Both the position numbers and the translations under genes were made by a program. From positions 1 to 64,000 of the forward strand of contig CBFHND010000006.1 in NCBI GenBank assembly GCA_965657085.1: a stretch of DNA of 64,000 bases, given 5' to 3'. Numbering within the stretch: position 1 is the first letter of the stretch; the number at the start of each line of letters is the position of its first letter. This DNA comes from CBFHND01 sp965657085 (GTDB taxonomy: Bacteria; Pseudomonadota; Alphaproteobacteria; Rhodobacterales; Rhodobacteraceae). The notes under the pieces were generated by a model. It ran no database searches. It worked only from the letters and a program-made list of their open reading frames with translations, and was not told the origin of the DNA. Of the stretch, positions 33,126 to 41,506 are shown piece after piece.

Positions 33126-34259
33126 ATGAATAATCACACCGACACCATCGGCCTCACCGATCTGTTTGCCTCGCGGCGGTATTTCCGCAAGTTTCAGGGG
33201 ATCATGACCCACATGACCCGCGTTGCGGGCGTGATGGAGGCCGAAGGCGTCCTGAACCGCGATGAGGTCAATATCCTCACCCGCTATGCCAGTGCCCTGA
33301 CCTTCACCTTCCGCGCGCTCAGCCTGAAATACCTGCTGGTGGGCCGCGACACGGGACGGTTCTTTGGATCACTCTCCATCGATGCGCGCGAAAGCGGGTT
33401 TCCCGCCGCCGAAGAGATCATCACCATGGCCTCCGACGCCCAACAGGCCGCGCGCCACCTCGACGGTATGCCCTCCAAGGATGACCTCAAGGCGCAGATG
33501 GTGCAGGTGATCCTGTCCGACAAACAAGTGCCGACCAAACTGCAATTCGCCCTCAGCCAGCGGCTTTATTACCAAGAGCTGCTCAAGGGCAATCTGTTCT
33601 GGGCCCGCAACGACCCCGAGATCGTCTGGACCGGCAATCAGACCCCCATTCGCGGAAAGATGCCCCGCCGCACGTTCCGGGTGCATTGGGCGGTCTACGA
33701 CAGCCAGGTAAACCTGCCGGTCATCTACATGATGGAGCTTGAGGACAGCGGCAAGACGGCCCTGCCCAAGGATCAACGCCGCTGGCCCGAGGCACAGGCG
33801 CACCTGATGGCGCAGGCGCTGGGCGGGCTGAAGCTGATGACCATCGCCAAGGGCTTTGACGAGGATTTCGACGACCTGCACCCCAAGCGGCTGCGGCGGT
33901 TCCACCTGGGGCCGATGTATTCCAACGCTTTCACCCGGCAATCGGGACCTATTGGCGATGTACTGGCACAGGCGCGCGCGCCTGCGGGTCAGGACTGGGC
34001 GCTGGTCTGGACCGAAGAAGACCTGCATTCCGAAAAGGTGATCGAGGAACGGGCGGGCTGGTTCAGTACGGTCGAGCGCGAAGTGTTCAAGCTCGACCCA
34101 TTTGCCGGGCGTGGCGCGGACACCGGCGCCACCCGTATGGAGCGCAGCATTATCCTGCCCACGCGGCCCTACCAGGTGTTGGAAGAGATGAACCCACCGG
34201 GGTTCAAGTCCGTGCGCAAGTTCGTAGTGAGCGATGCAGGCCGGGTGCTGAGGTATTAA
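33126..34259 (+). CDS. Unknown protein, second gene of the AAA operon
   Basis: A 377-residue soluble protein without signal peptide or membrane segment. Conspicuous segments are LFASRRYFRKFQGIMTHMTR, KYLLVGRDTGRFFGSLSID, YYQELLKGNLFWARND and PRRTFRVHWAVYDSQ. It appears mixed alpha/beta; I recognise no family. The start at 33126 is chosen because AAGGTG lies 11 bases upstream; 33099 is an alternative. It lies between two strong RNA hairpins in an operon with an AAA+ ATPase and is likely a partner of that enzyme. Confidence 0.65.
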   Translation: MNNHTDTIGLTDLFASRRYFRKFQGIMTHMTRVAGVMEAEGVLNRDEVNILTRYASALTFTFRALSLKYLLVGRDTGRFFGSLSIDARESGFPAAEEIITMASDAQQAARHLDGMPSKDDLKAQMVQVILSDKQVPTKLQFALSQRLYYQELLKGNLFWARNDPEIVWTGNQTPIRGKMPRRTFRVHWAVYDSQVNLPVIYMMELEDSGKTALPKDQRRWPEAQAHLMAQALGGLKLMTIAKGFDEDFDDLHPKRLRRFHLGPMYSNAFTRQSGPIGDVLAQARAPAGQDWALVWTEEDLHSEKVIEERAGWFSTVEREVFKLDPFAGRGADTGATRMERSIILPTRPYQVLEEMNPPGFKSVRKFVVSDAGRVLRY

Positions 34260-34263
34260 CAGG

Positions 34264-34322
34264 GTCCGGCGCAGCCGGACACCGGGTGGGCAAAGCATGG
34301 TCCGCAAGACCGTGCGACCCAC
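34264..34322 (+). repeat. Double hairpin, AAA operon genes 2/3
   Basis: Hairpin one is GTCCGGC-GCA-GCCGGAC (34264-34280). Hairpin two has outer arms GTGGG/CCCAC (34286-34290 and 34318-34322) enclosing GCATGGTC-CGCAA-GACCGTGC with one G-U pair. There is no T-run. The 85 bases between them and the AAA gene hold no other gene. Confidence 0.6.
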
Positions 34323-34407
34323 ACAGAACAGAATAGAGCGCCACGCGCGTGGCCAGCCGACCCTCCGGGGGGAGTTTATTGAGCAAGATGAAGTCGAGGA
34401 CCGCATT

Positions 34408-36342
34408 ATGAGCCAGACAGCCGACCAAATGGAACTGCGCGAAGAAGAGATCACCGCGCACTACCCGATGGCCCTGGCCATGTTGCAGGGGTTCGACCAC
34501 GCGCCGCGCATCGGCAAGCCTGTGGCCGCGCAAGGCGAAGAGAAATCCGCAGGCATCGGCACGCGGCGGCGGTTCCGCACAACCACGCCGGGGCTGGTGA
34601 CACGGCGCACCACCCCCGCGGGGGCCGTGCAACTGATGGAACGGGTCGAAGGGTCGGATGACGACGACGCGCTTGTATCGCCCTTGCAGGCAACCGTGCT
34701 GAACGCCTTGCGCCGGTCCATATCCATCGCACTGGCCGTGGCGGAAAACTACGCTGCGGTGTCCGGCCTTGGCGATCTGAAGCGTGCCAATCTCGCAGGG
34801 GACCTGCCCGCCGCCCGCAAGACCGAATTCACCGAACTGCTCGCCGCCGAGGCGCTTGTCACGCTTTATGTCTTTGGCAACGCCACCGCGTACCTGATGT
34901 CCTCTCACCAGACCGAGGTCACGGTCGAGGTTGGCGATGTCGAAGAAGTCCTGACCGACAACGGCCAGACCGCCCTGCACGGCGCGCTGTGGGAACTGGA
35001 TCAGGACATTGCCAAATATGCGCATGAAGACGCCGAACTGGTCGCCACCATCGCCGCCTACGCCGAGGCGCTGATGGAGCAGGTGTCGCTGCGCGCGCAG
35101 AACGCCCCGCGTCTGGCGGCCTTCACCGCCGCCACCTGGCACGTGGAGGCGGATGATTTCACCATCAGCGGCTTCACCCCCGCCACCCGCGCCAAATCCA
35201 CCACCCTGACCATGACGTTCAAGAAACCGAACGAGGTCGTAGGCAACCACATCGCCAAGTACCAGGCGATGAAGCTGTCCAAGATGCTGATGGCCTATGA
35301 CTTCGACCGCCGCCTGAACCCCTTTGCCGAACTGGGCGGGTTCATCTTTACCTTCATGGGGGACGGCAAACCCGGCACGGGCAAGACGACGCTGATCCAG
35401 ATGATGGCCGGGCTGATCAACGACTATTGCACCAACGCAGGCTATCCGTTCCGCTATCAGAACCTCAGCACCGACAACATCGACAGCTATCAGGGCAAGT
35501 CAGGCCAAAACGCCAAGGCGTTCATCAACACCATTCTCGATCCGCATGTGATCGGCTTTGGCACCATCGACGATATCGACCAGCTGGCAGGCAAACGCGG
35601 CGACCGCCAGTCCAGCGCGGGCCAGTTGGAGATCACGGCCGTGCTGATGGAAAGCTTTGCCGGGGCCAACACGGTGGTGCGGGGCAATTGTACCTTTGGC
35701 ATGTTCTCGAACTATCCCGAGAACGTGGATGACGCGCTGCGCCAACGGGCCGGGGCGCGGTTTCTGGTCGATGGGCCGCAGACGCGCGACGATTATATCG
35801 ACATCCTCTACCTGCTGATGGGCAAGAACCATGACATCCCCGTGGGGAGCCACGAGGTGTTTTCAGCGCAAGAGATCAAGAAGGCCGTGGCCGCGTCTTT
35901 TGAGTCGCATTCACGCCCGCACGAGGCCGGGTTGCTGGAGGTGTTCGACCGGGTGCATTCGGACATCGGCGATCTGGATACGATTGCGAAACTGGGCACC
36001 TATCTGAAGGGTATTCAGGAGGCGGACGACCGCTTTACCGGCCGCGCGATCAAGAACATCACCGACGCGGTCAAGGTCCGCGCGATGGATTTCGAATTGC
36101 CCGACGCATGGATGGAGAATCCCGACCTGTTCCTGTTCAAGGATTACGAAACCAAACGCGACATGATCGCAGAGCTGCGCCAGCCGATCACGGTGGACAT
36201 GGTGATCCAGGAAATCAACCGCTACGCGGACAGCGAATTCCGCTATGCCGACAAGTCGGACGAAGTGGCGATCGAAGCCATGGTGCGTGACTTCGGCCGT
36301 CAGGAAGAGGCGAAGAAGCGGTATTTGGGGGGGAAGGGGTGA
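34408..36342 (+). CDS. AAA+ ATPase
   Basis: A 644-residue protein. The ATPase module lies in the middle: Walker A GKPGTGKTT (about 320-328), Walker B with a DDID core in VIGFGTIDDIDQL (about 381-393), sensor-1 Asn in GMFSNYPENVDD and an arginine finger in LRQRAGARF. About 310 residues precede it with no known domain, and a helical C-terminus follows. AAA+ rings remodel or pull on proteins. The ATG at 34408 is used because GAGGA lies upstream and the protein then starts MSQTADQMELREEEI; a longer frame from 34297 runs through the hairpins. Its TGA overlaps the next gene's GTG. Confidence 0.85.
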   Translation: MSQTADQMELREEEITAHYPMALAMLQGFDHAPRIGKPVAAQGEEKSAGIGTRRRFRTTTPGLVTRRTTPAGAVQLMERVEGSDDDDALVSPLQATVLNALRRSISIALAVAENYAAVSGLGDLKRANLAGDLPAARKTEFTELLAAEALVTLYVFGNATAYLMSSHQTEVTVEVGDVEEVLTDNGQTALHGALWELDQDIAKYAHEDAELVATIAAYAEALMEQVSLRAQNAPRLAAFTAATWHVEADDFTISGFTPATRAKSTTLTMTFKKPNEVVGNHIAKYQAMKLSKMLMAYDFDRRLNPFAELGGFIFTFMGDGKPGTGKTTLIQMMAGLINDYCTNAGYPFRYQNLSTDNIDSYQGKSGQNAKAFINTILDPHVIGFGTIDDIDQLAGKRGDRQSSAGQLEITAVLMESFAGANTVVRGNCTFGMFSNYPENVDDALRQRAGARFLVDGPQTRDDYIDILYLLMGKNHDIPVGSHEVFSAQEIKKAVAASFESHSRPHEAGLLEVFDRVHSDIGDLDTIAKLGTYLKGIQEADDRFTGRAIKNITDAVKVRAMDFELPDAWMENPDLFLFKDYETKRDMIAELRQPITVDMVIQEINRYADSEFRYADKSDEVAIEAMVRDFGRQEEAKKRYLGGKG

Positions 36343-37115
36343 GCGAGCCATATGCCATTGAATTCCTGCACTCTCTCACTCTTACTAGATCTGAGTTTGA
36401 AAGCATTCCCTTAGATCAACGAGCTGCACTTGGTGTTATTTGCTTCGGAGTCGGCGAAATCACTGACTTGATGAAAGTCTTTATATACTCGCAGCAGAGC
36501 GAAACGGGGAACCAAATTGTTGATTCAGCCGCTTTCATGCAATCAAATACCCTTCTGCGAACTTGCTCAGCCAAGATTTTGGACTTTTTCGGTTTCTTCG
36601 ACGAAAACTCAAATAGAAACCAAACCAATGACGAGACAGTCGTTGAATTGATGCAGCGTTCTTCTGAAAGGCTGGCTGAGCTCAAGCAAGGAACGAGCTA
36701 CAAATTGGTGAAGGTAATGAGGAACGAGGTGACCAATCATTTCTATCTCGAACCAGCTCGACGGAATGTTGAGCACATATCGCCGAAAGCTGACCTTTCT
36801 ATTCACGTTCACAAGATGTTTGGGAACAGCTTTTCTCCTCTTGGTTCAGAGCTGATGTATGTTGCTAGAATAAAACAGTTTTCCGACAATTCCGCGTCCA
36901 AAGAAGAGCTGTTGAAGTTACACAAAGACTGGGTGGAGTGGACAACAAGGGCTGCTGGCGTTTGCAATCAGATTTTCTCTGATTTTGCAAAGACGATCAT
37001 CATAGACCGGTTTCCAAGTAAATTCGCCACTAGAAAAGACCATTGGGTCCCACAGGCTTTTGTGGGAACAGTCAATGACGTTGTGATCCCAATATTTTTT
37101 AGGTTAGACCAATGA
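36339..37115 (+). CDS. HEPN-like protein of unknown function, AT-richer insert
   Basis: A 258-residue soluble, mainly helical protein. YKLVKVMRNEVTNHFYLEP (about residues 121-139) contains R-N-x4-H, the form of the catalytic motif of HEPN ribonucleases, where Arg is followed by a polar residue and His comes 4-6 residues on. This is a motif match only. Codon use is clearly more AT-rich than in the flanking operon genes, pointing to later acquisition. It starts with a GTG overlapping the AAA stop (GTGA) and its own stop overlaps the next ATG (ATGA), so it is built into the operon without any gap. Confidence 0.6.
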   Translation: MSEPYAIEFLHSLTLTRSEFESIPLDQRAALGVICFGVGEITDLMKVFIYSQQSETGNQIVDSAAFMQSNTLLRTCSAKILDFFGFFDENSNRNQTNDETVVELMQRSSERLAELKQGTSYKLVKVMRNEVTNHFYLEPARRNVEHISPKADLSIHVHKMFGNSFSPLGSELMYVARIKQFSDNSASKEELLKLHKDWVEWTTRAAGVCNQIFSDFAKTIIIDRFPSKFATRKDHWVPQAFVGTVNDVVIPIFFRLDQ

Positions 37116-38455
37116 AACGCCTTATCCAACGCGGCCTCATGTTCGGCAACCTGTTCCACGTCTCCAGCCCCGCGCTGGTGGCGCGCTACAACCGCGCACT
37201 TGCGCATCTGACGGGCAAGACAACCACCCTCGATGACTTCTATATCGACATTTCGGGCTACTCCCCAGAGGTGGGCAATGAACTGGGCGATCACCTCTAT
37301 CTCAACCACAACGGCGTGAACCGGCAGTTCATCCTGCTCTCCACAGACCAGAAACGCAGCCCCCTGCTGTACGCGAAATTCTCCACCTCGCGCACCATCC
37401 TGCGCCAGTTCATCGAAGACAACGAACCCGCGCTCTTTGCCCTGACCGCGCGCGACGCCGTGGCGGGCGAGTTGGTGAACAGCGTCTATGACGTGTCCAC
37501 GCCCGCGCGCCTCTTTGACATCCGCGCCATCACGGTCGAGGCGGACACGACCGCAGGCACCGTCGCCAATGCCGATGCGCTGGCCGCCAAGGTCGATACC
37601 TTCCTGCAGGAAGAAGACGCATGGTTCGACGATGTGCTGATCGGAGAGATGATCGAACTGGCCGCGCAAACCGGCGACGTGACCCGCAACCCCGTGCGCC
37701 TCAAGTCGATGCGCTTTGAACAGGGCAACTTCTGGACCGACCATTTCGGCGGGCTGTACCTGTTTCAGAACATGGATCATCCGGCGGTCATCGCCTGCAC
37801 GTCCAAGGAAGGGCTGGATGATCTGCCGATCAAATACGTCTTTGACATGGGTGACCGCAACCGCATCGCCAAGTTCCTTGAGTACAACGATCTGGTTGAA
37901 CCCATCGTCAAGGCGCGCGGCATCGATGCGGCGGCCATCCTGCGCCAGAAGATGGATTTCATTCTGGTCGATGCGGTCACGGAGGCCGGTGTTGATCTCT
38001 CCGGCACCTCACGCGCCGACATGCGCCGGCTGGCGCGCAACCATTCCGACAAGCTGCCCGAGGAGTTTCACGCGCTTACCGCCTTGGTGAACTGGGCGGA
38101 AAATGGCGGACCTTGGCCGCGCATCTCGTCGGATCATCCGGCCTATTTCTATACCCTGCGCGCGGCCGATCACCCCGATGCCGACCTGATCAACATGCTG
38201 CTGTCCGAACTGGCCCCAAAGGACGTGCGCCAGCTGTTTATCTGTCACAAGCGGTTGTTCTACCGCACCTATGACACGTGGTCGGACGCCAAGAAGGAAT
38301 ATGTGGCGACCTATCTGGAAGCCGAGTATCAGGTGGACAAGGTGGGTGCGCGCACGGCCCTTTTCGGCCACGATGCACCCATGGAAGATGACACAGGCCC
38401 TGCGCCCCGCGATCTGATCGACCGCGTGGGCCCGTGGGGCGCGGTAAGGAGGTAG
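37112..38455 (+). CDS. Unknown 447-residue protein of the AAA operon (possibly DUF6638)
   Basis: Soluble, without signal peptide or clear membrane helix. Distinctive segments are GLMFGNLFHVSSPALVARYN, DDFYIDISGYSPEVGNEL, YAKFSTSRTILRQFIEDNEP and VYDVSTPARLFDIRAITVEA; the last two thirds have a RKMDFILVDA-like segment and a helical end. From memory it resembles DUF6638, which I cannot confirm here. Its start overlaps the AT-rich gene's stop, and a small membrane protein gene follows after an AAGGAGG ribosome binding site. It probably works with the AAA+ protein, by position. Confidence 0.65.
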   Translation: MKRLIQRGLMFGNLFHVSSPALVARYNRALAHLTGKTTTLDDFYIDISGYSPEVGNELGDHLYLNHNGVNRQFILLSTDQKRSPLLYAKFSTSRTILRQFIEDNEPALFALTARDAVAGELVNSVYDVSTPARLFDIRAITVEADTTAGTVANADALAAKVDTFLQEEDAWFDDVLIGEMIELAAQTGDVTRNPVRLKSMRFEQGNFWTDHFGGLYLFQNMDHPAVIACTSKEGLDDLPIKYVFDMGDRNRIAKFLEYNDLVEPIVKARGIDAAAILRQKMDFILVDAVTEAGVDLSGTSRADMRRLARNHSDKLPEEFHALTALVNWAENGGPWPRISSDHPAYFYTLRAADHPDADLINMLLSELAPKDVRQLFICHKRLFYRTYDTWSDAKKEYVATYLEAEYQVDKVGARTALFGHDAPMEDDTGPAPRDLIDRVGPWGAVRR

Positions 38456-38457
38456 AG

Positions 38458-38724
38458 ATGTTTGCACTGTTTCGTTTGCTGTTGATCGGCTTTGTCGTGC
38501 TCAGCATCATTTATGTGTCGCTGTCGTTCTATTCGCGCAGTATGCGCCGCCGCAAACTGGCTGCGGAATGGGACGAAGGCGGCATCAGCCAACCGCGCGA
38601 GGCCTTCATCGCGGAAGGGCTTGAGGACTACGACGGATCGCTGCGCCGCAAGCTGATCCTGGGGGTCTACATCATCCCCACGGTGGTGATCGGCGTCATC
38701 ATCTACCTGACCAACTTCGCCTGA
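38458..38724 (+). CDS. Small two-helix membrane protein
   Basis: An 88-residue protein with helices at both ends (LFRLLLIGFVVLSIIYVSL and LILGVYIIPTVVIGVIIYL) and a charged linker SMRRRKLAAEWDEGGISQ between them, so both termini probably face the same side. AAGGAGG precedes the ATG. It may anchor the soluble operon products to the membrane. No family recognised. Confidence 0.72.
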   Translation: MFALFRLLLIGFVVLSIIYVSLSFYSRSMRRRKLAAEWDEGGISQPREAFIAEGLEDYDGSLRRKLILGVYIIPTVVIGVIIYLTNFA

Positions 38725-38738
38725 AAAGGACCGCCAAG

Positions 38739-39389
38739 ATGCGTTATATCAAGTGGATCATCCTCATCGCCTTCTGGACCTTCGTGGCCGCGGTCTTTCA
38801 CTACACCCTGCCGCAAAAGGACATCGTGCGGGTCACGGATACCTATGAAAAGCGGATCGATTTCGGCGAAAACTCGATCTTCTGGGCAACGGCGGACGTG
38901 GGCAATGATGGTACCGTCCTCAACCGCGATGTGTTCTTCATCCAGACGCGGCGCGCCAATTCCGACCGGGTGATGGTCTACCGCAACGAAGACACCGGAT
39001 GGGGCTGGCCACCCTATTTCAAGTTCGACACCTCGAACTTGCAGGCCGAGGCCGCCGATCTGAAGTCTTCTGCCGCAGAGCCGCAATACGCGATCATCAA
39101 ACACTACGGATGGCGCAACGAATTCCTGTCGATTTTTCCCAACGCCATCTCGGTCGCGCCTGTGGATGGGCCGGATGCGTCCAAGGGTATCCCGTGGTTG
39201 AACATCTTCATCCTGACGCTCTTTGCCATGGTGGTCTATGCGATCTGGGTGCGCTGGCGCCGTTTCCGTCAGGCGCGGATCGATCCCACGTTGGAAGAGA
39301 TTCAGGACAGCTGGGAAGCTGCAGGCGACGCGGTGGACGAACGCCGGGGCCGTGTCCGCCGGTGGCTGGACACGTGGCGGTCTAAGTAG
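38739..39389 (+). CDS. DUF1523-type membrane protein
   Basis: A 216-residue protein with an N-terminal helix (YIKWIILIAFWTFVAAVFHY), a periplasmic domain containing LPQKDIVRVTDTYEKRIDFG and VMVYRNEDTGWGWPPYFKFD, a second helix (LNIFILTLFAMVVYAIWVRW) and a basic cytoplasmic tail. The RNEDTGWGWPPYFKF block is characteristic of DUF1523, a family of alphaproteobacteria. It ends the AAA operon, and its last 8 bases overlap the end of the convergent 703-residue gene. Function unknown. Confidence 0.82.
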   Translation: MRYIKWIILIAFWTFVAAVFHYTLPQKDIVRVTDTYEKRIDFGENSIFWATADVGNDGTVLNRDVFFIQTRRANSDRVMVYRNEDTGWGWPPYFKFDTSNLQAEAADLKSSAAEPQYAIIKHYGWRNEFLSIFPNAISVAPVDGPDASKGIPWLNIFILTLFAMVVYAIWVRWRRFRQARIDPTLEEIQDSWEAAGDAVDERRGRVRRWLDTWRSK

Positions 39390-41493
39390 CGGCGTCTTCC
39401 GCGTCGATCAGGAACGCCACCTGCCGGTCCCATGACCCGGAACCCAGCCCTTGTTTCAGGCCTTCAAGGCCCGGGCGCTGGGTCCAATGGCTGTTGGTCG
39501 GAAAGCGGTTCCGTTCCCGCAGCACTTGGGCGACAAAGTCTTCAGGCGACAGCCGGGTGCGCGCAGCATCCAGAACCCCGTTGCGCACCCATTCCGAGAT
39601 GATCTTGCCATCTTTCACATGTGACCGGCCATCGACTTCGAACAACAGTGGCTCAAACACGGCCAATGCAAGCCCATCTGAATGGTCCATGCCCAACCGT
39701 TCGATATAGCCGCGCAGCACCACGTCACGTGTGAAGTCCTCATGCTCGCCATCGCGCCAGATACAGGCATCGCGGATCAGGTCGGCACAATCGTCCGCGC
39801 GCTCGGCCACATAGGCCAGCGCCGCCGACAACGGCGCGCCGGGGTTGCCTTCACTGCCCGCGAACACCCGGTCACGGGTGCGCAGTGTCTCGTACCACGC
39901 CGCACACAGCATGCGGATCTCGGCCACCACGTCGATGTCCTTGTCCCCCACCTTGCGGAAAAACTTCTGCTCGGACAGGAATGTGCTGCCGGAATGGATC
40001 TGGATCGACGGGCCATACGTGGAAACCACAGTGTCGAATTCATCGGTCAGCTTGGTTTGCAACGCAGCCAAAGCTGCGGTGACTTTCTCGGGTGCCCACC
40101 CGCCAAGCTTGACGACACCCGGCAAGGTCCTGGCAATGTCCGCGGCCTTGATCTTGGGCAGGTCTTTTGACTTCAGGTCTGCGTCGGACATGACGTGCAT
40201 CTGCGGCGGGGTCATCGCCTTGGGCAGGAAAATGGCGCGTTGGCCCAAGCGTATCCAAACGTCTCGGCCTGCGTCCTGCACGGACTTGCTGTAGATCGGC
40301 GTGCCATGCGGCAGGCTTTCGCCATTCCCGAGGTCAACACCGTCCGGGTGCGCCGCCAGCATCGTGCGCAGCCCATCGTTCAACAGCGGATCAAGGATCA
40401 TCAAGGGGCCAACATCGCCGTCCAACGTGATGCGCCGGGCCGAATGGGCCTGTCCGAACCAGAACGCGCCGCTGTCGGCCTCCCACACGCCTTTCATTCC
40501 GCGTTGATTGCGGCGCAGGTCCAGAATGGGGCGGTGATCCTTGACAATCATTGCGCCCGCCTTGTGGTCCGGCGGCGGGCGCTTGGGGTTCAGAAACGGG
40601 TCTTTCGTCGACTGGGACCAGGCTGCATAGGCCAACAGTTTGTCCAGCGTCGCACCCTCATCATCGGCGCGCACGGCGCCCGGAACCCGCGACACCATGA
40701 TGCGGCGTACGGGCTTGGCCGCAACCACGTCCCAAAGATCAACCGCCTGATCCTCGATCATCCAGGCCGAACGCGCGTGCCGCTCGCCGGGCAATTCAAG
40801 TTGCCCGCTCAGCGTGACGACGGGCGCGGTGCGCAGCGCCCATTTGCCATCGGGGCTGACCGAAAGGATCGAAGACATGGTCGGATAGGGTGTGATTTCG
40901 AACGGAACAAACTGCTGTGTCCGGGTCTCGGGGTCGAAGGTGATGAACCCCACGCCATGCGCCGATGCCTTGGCGCCCATTCCCGGTTTCAGGCCGGGGT
41001 TGGCGGTCGCCCGAATGACACCGTCAGGCCCTTCAAAGATGTATTCACCGGCAGACACCTCCCCGGACGCATCGACGCGTCTGACATCGGGGTGGTGGTC
41101 GAAGGTGATCTTTCCAAAAAGGCCGGATTTGCGTGCACGGTGAACGGTGCTGGTGTGCCAAAGCACTTCGAGGCTGTCGGCGTCCAGAAAGGTGATCCGC
41201 TCAAACACGTACAGCGCCAGCATGTTGTTGCGCGGCAGAACGAACAGTCGCGGTACGCTGCCTTCGACTGTTGTGCGCTGTTTCTCGGCACCTGTTTCGC
41301 CGTCGATGCGGATGATGGTGCATTCGCTTCGCCCGCTGCCGTGGGCGCAAAAGACATCGCCAAGGCCAGCCGCCGCACTGTCGATCCGAAGCCCTTGCAT
41401 CGCGCGGACGATGAAACGCCTGCTGAGGTCATCGTTCAGAACCTCGACGAACTCGGAATAATGGGGGCCGAAGTCCTGAATGGAAACATGCAT
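39382..41493 (-). CDS. 703-residue protein with beta-propeller-like N-terminus
   Basis: The first half has repeated beta-strand patterns with WD/PQQ-like turns, for example LSVSPDGKWALRTAPVV and DQAVDLWDVVAAKPVRRI, suggesting a propeller. The second half is mostly helical (KVTAALAALQTKLTDEFDTV, EIRMLCAAWYETLRTRDRV). No signal peptide, membrane helix or known catalytic motif is seen. It starts 13 bases after the GT14-type glycosyltransferase gene on the same strand, so the two are probably one transcript. I do not recognise the family. Confidence 0.62.
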   Translation of the reverse strand: MHVSIQDFGPHYSEFVEVLNDDLSRRFIVRAMQGLRIDSAAAGLGDVFCAHGSGRSECTIIRIDGETGAEKQRTTVEGSVPRLFVLPRNNMLALYVFERITFLDADSLEVLWHTSTVHRARKSGLFGKITFDHHPDVRRVDASGEVSAGEYIFEGPDGVIRATANPGLKPGMGAKASAHGVGFITFDPETRTQQFVPFEITPYPTMSSILSVSPDGKWALRTAPVVTLSGQLELPGERHARSAWMIEDQAVDLWDVVAAKPVRRIMVSRVPGAVRADDEGATLDKLLAYAAWSQSTKDPFLNPKRPPPDHKAGAMIVKDHRPILDLRRNQRGMKGVWEADSGAFWFGQAHSARRITLDGDVGPLMILDPLLNDGLRTMLAAHPDGVDLGNGESLPHGTPIYSKSVQDAGRDVWIRLGQRAIFLPKAMTPPQMHVMSDADLKSKDLPKIKAADIARTLPGVVKLGGWAPEKVTAALAALQTKLTDEFDTVVSTYGPSIQIHSGSTFLSEQKFFRKVGDKDIDVVAEIRMLCAAWYETLRTRDRVFAGSEGNPGAPLSAALAYVAERADDCADLIRDACIWRDGEHEDFTRDVVLRGYIERLGMDHSDGLALAVFEPLLFEVDGRSHVKDGKIISEWVRNGVLDAARTRLSPEDFVAQVLRERNRFPTNSHWTQRPGLEGLKQGLGSGSWDRQVAFLIDAEDAAT

Positions 41494-41506
41494 GAATTGG
41501 CTCTGG

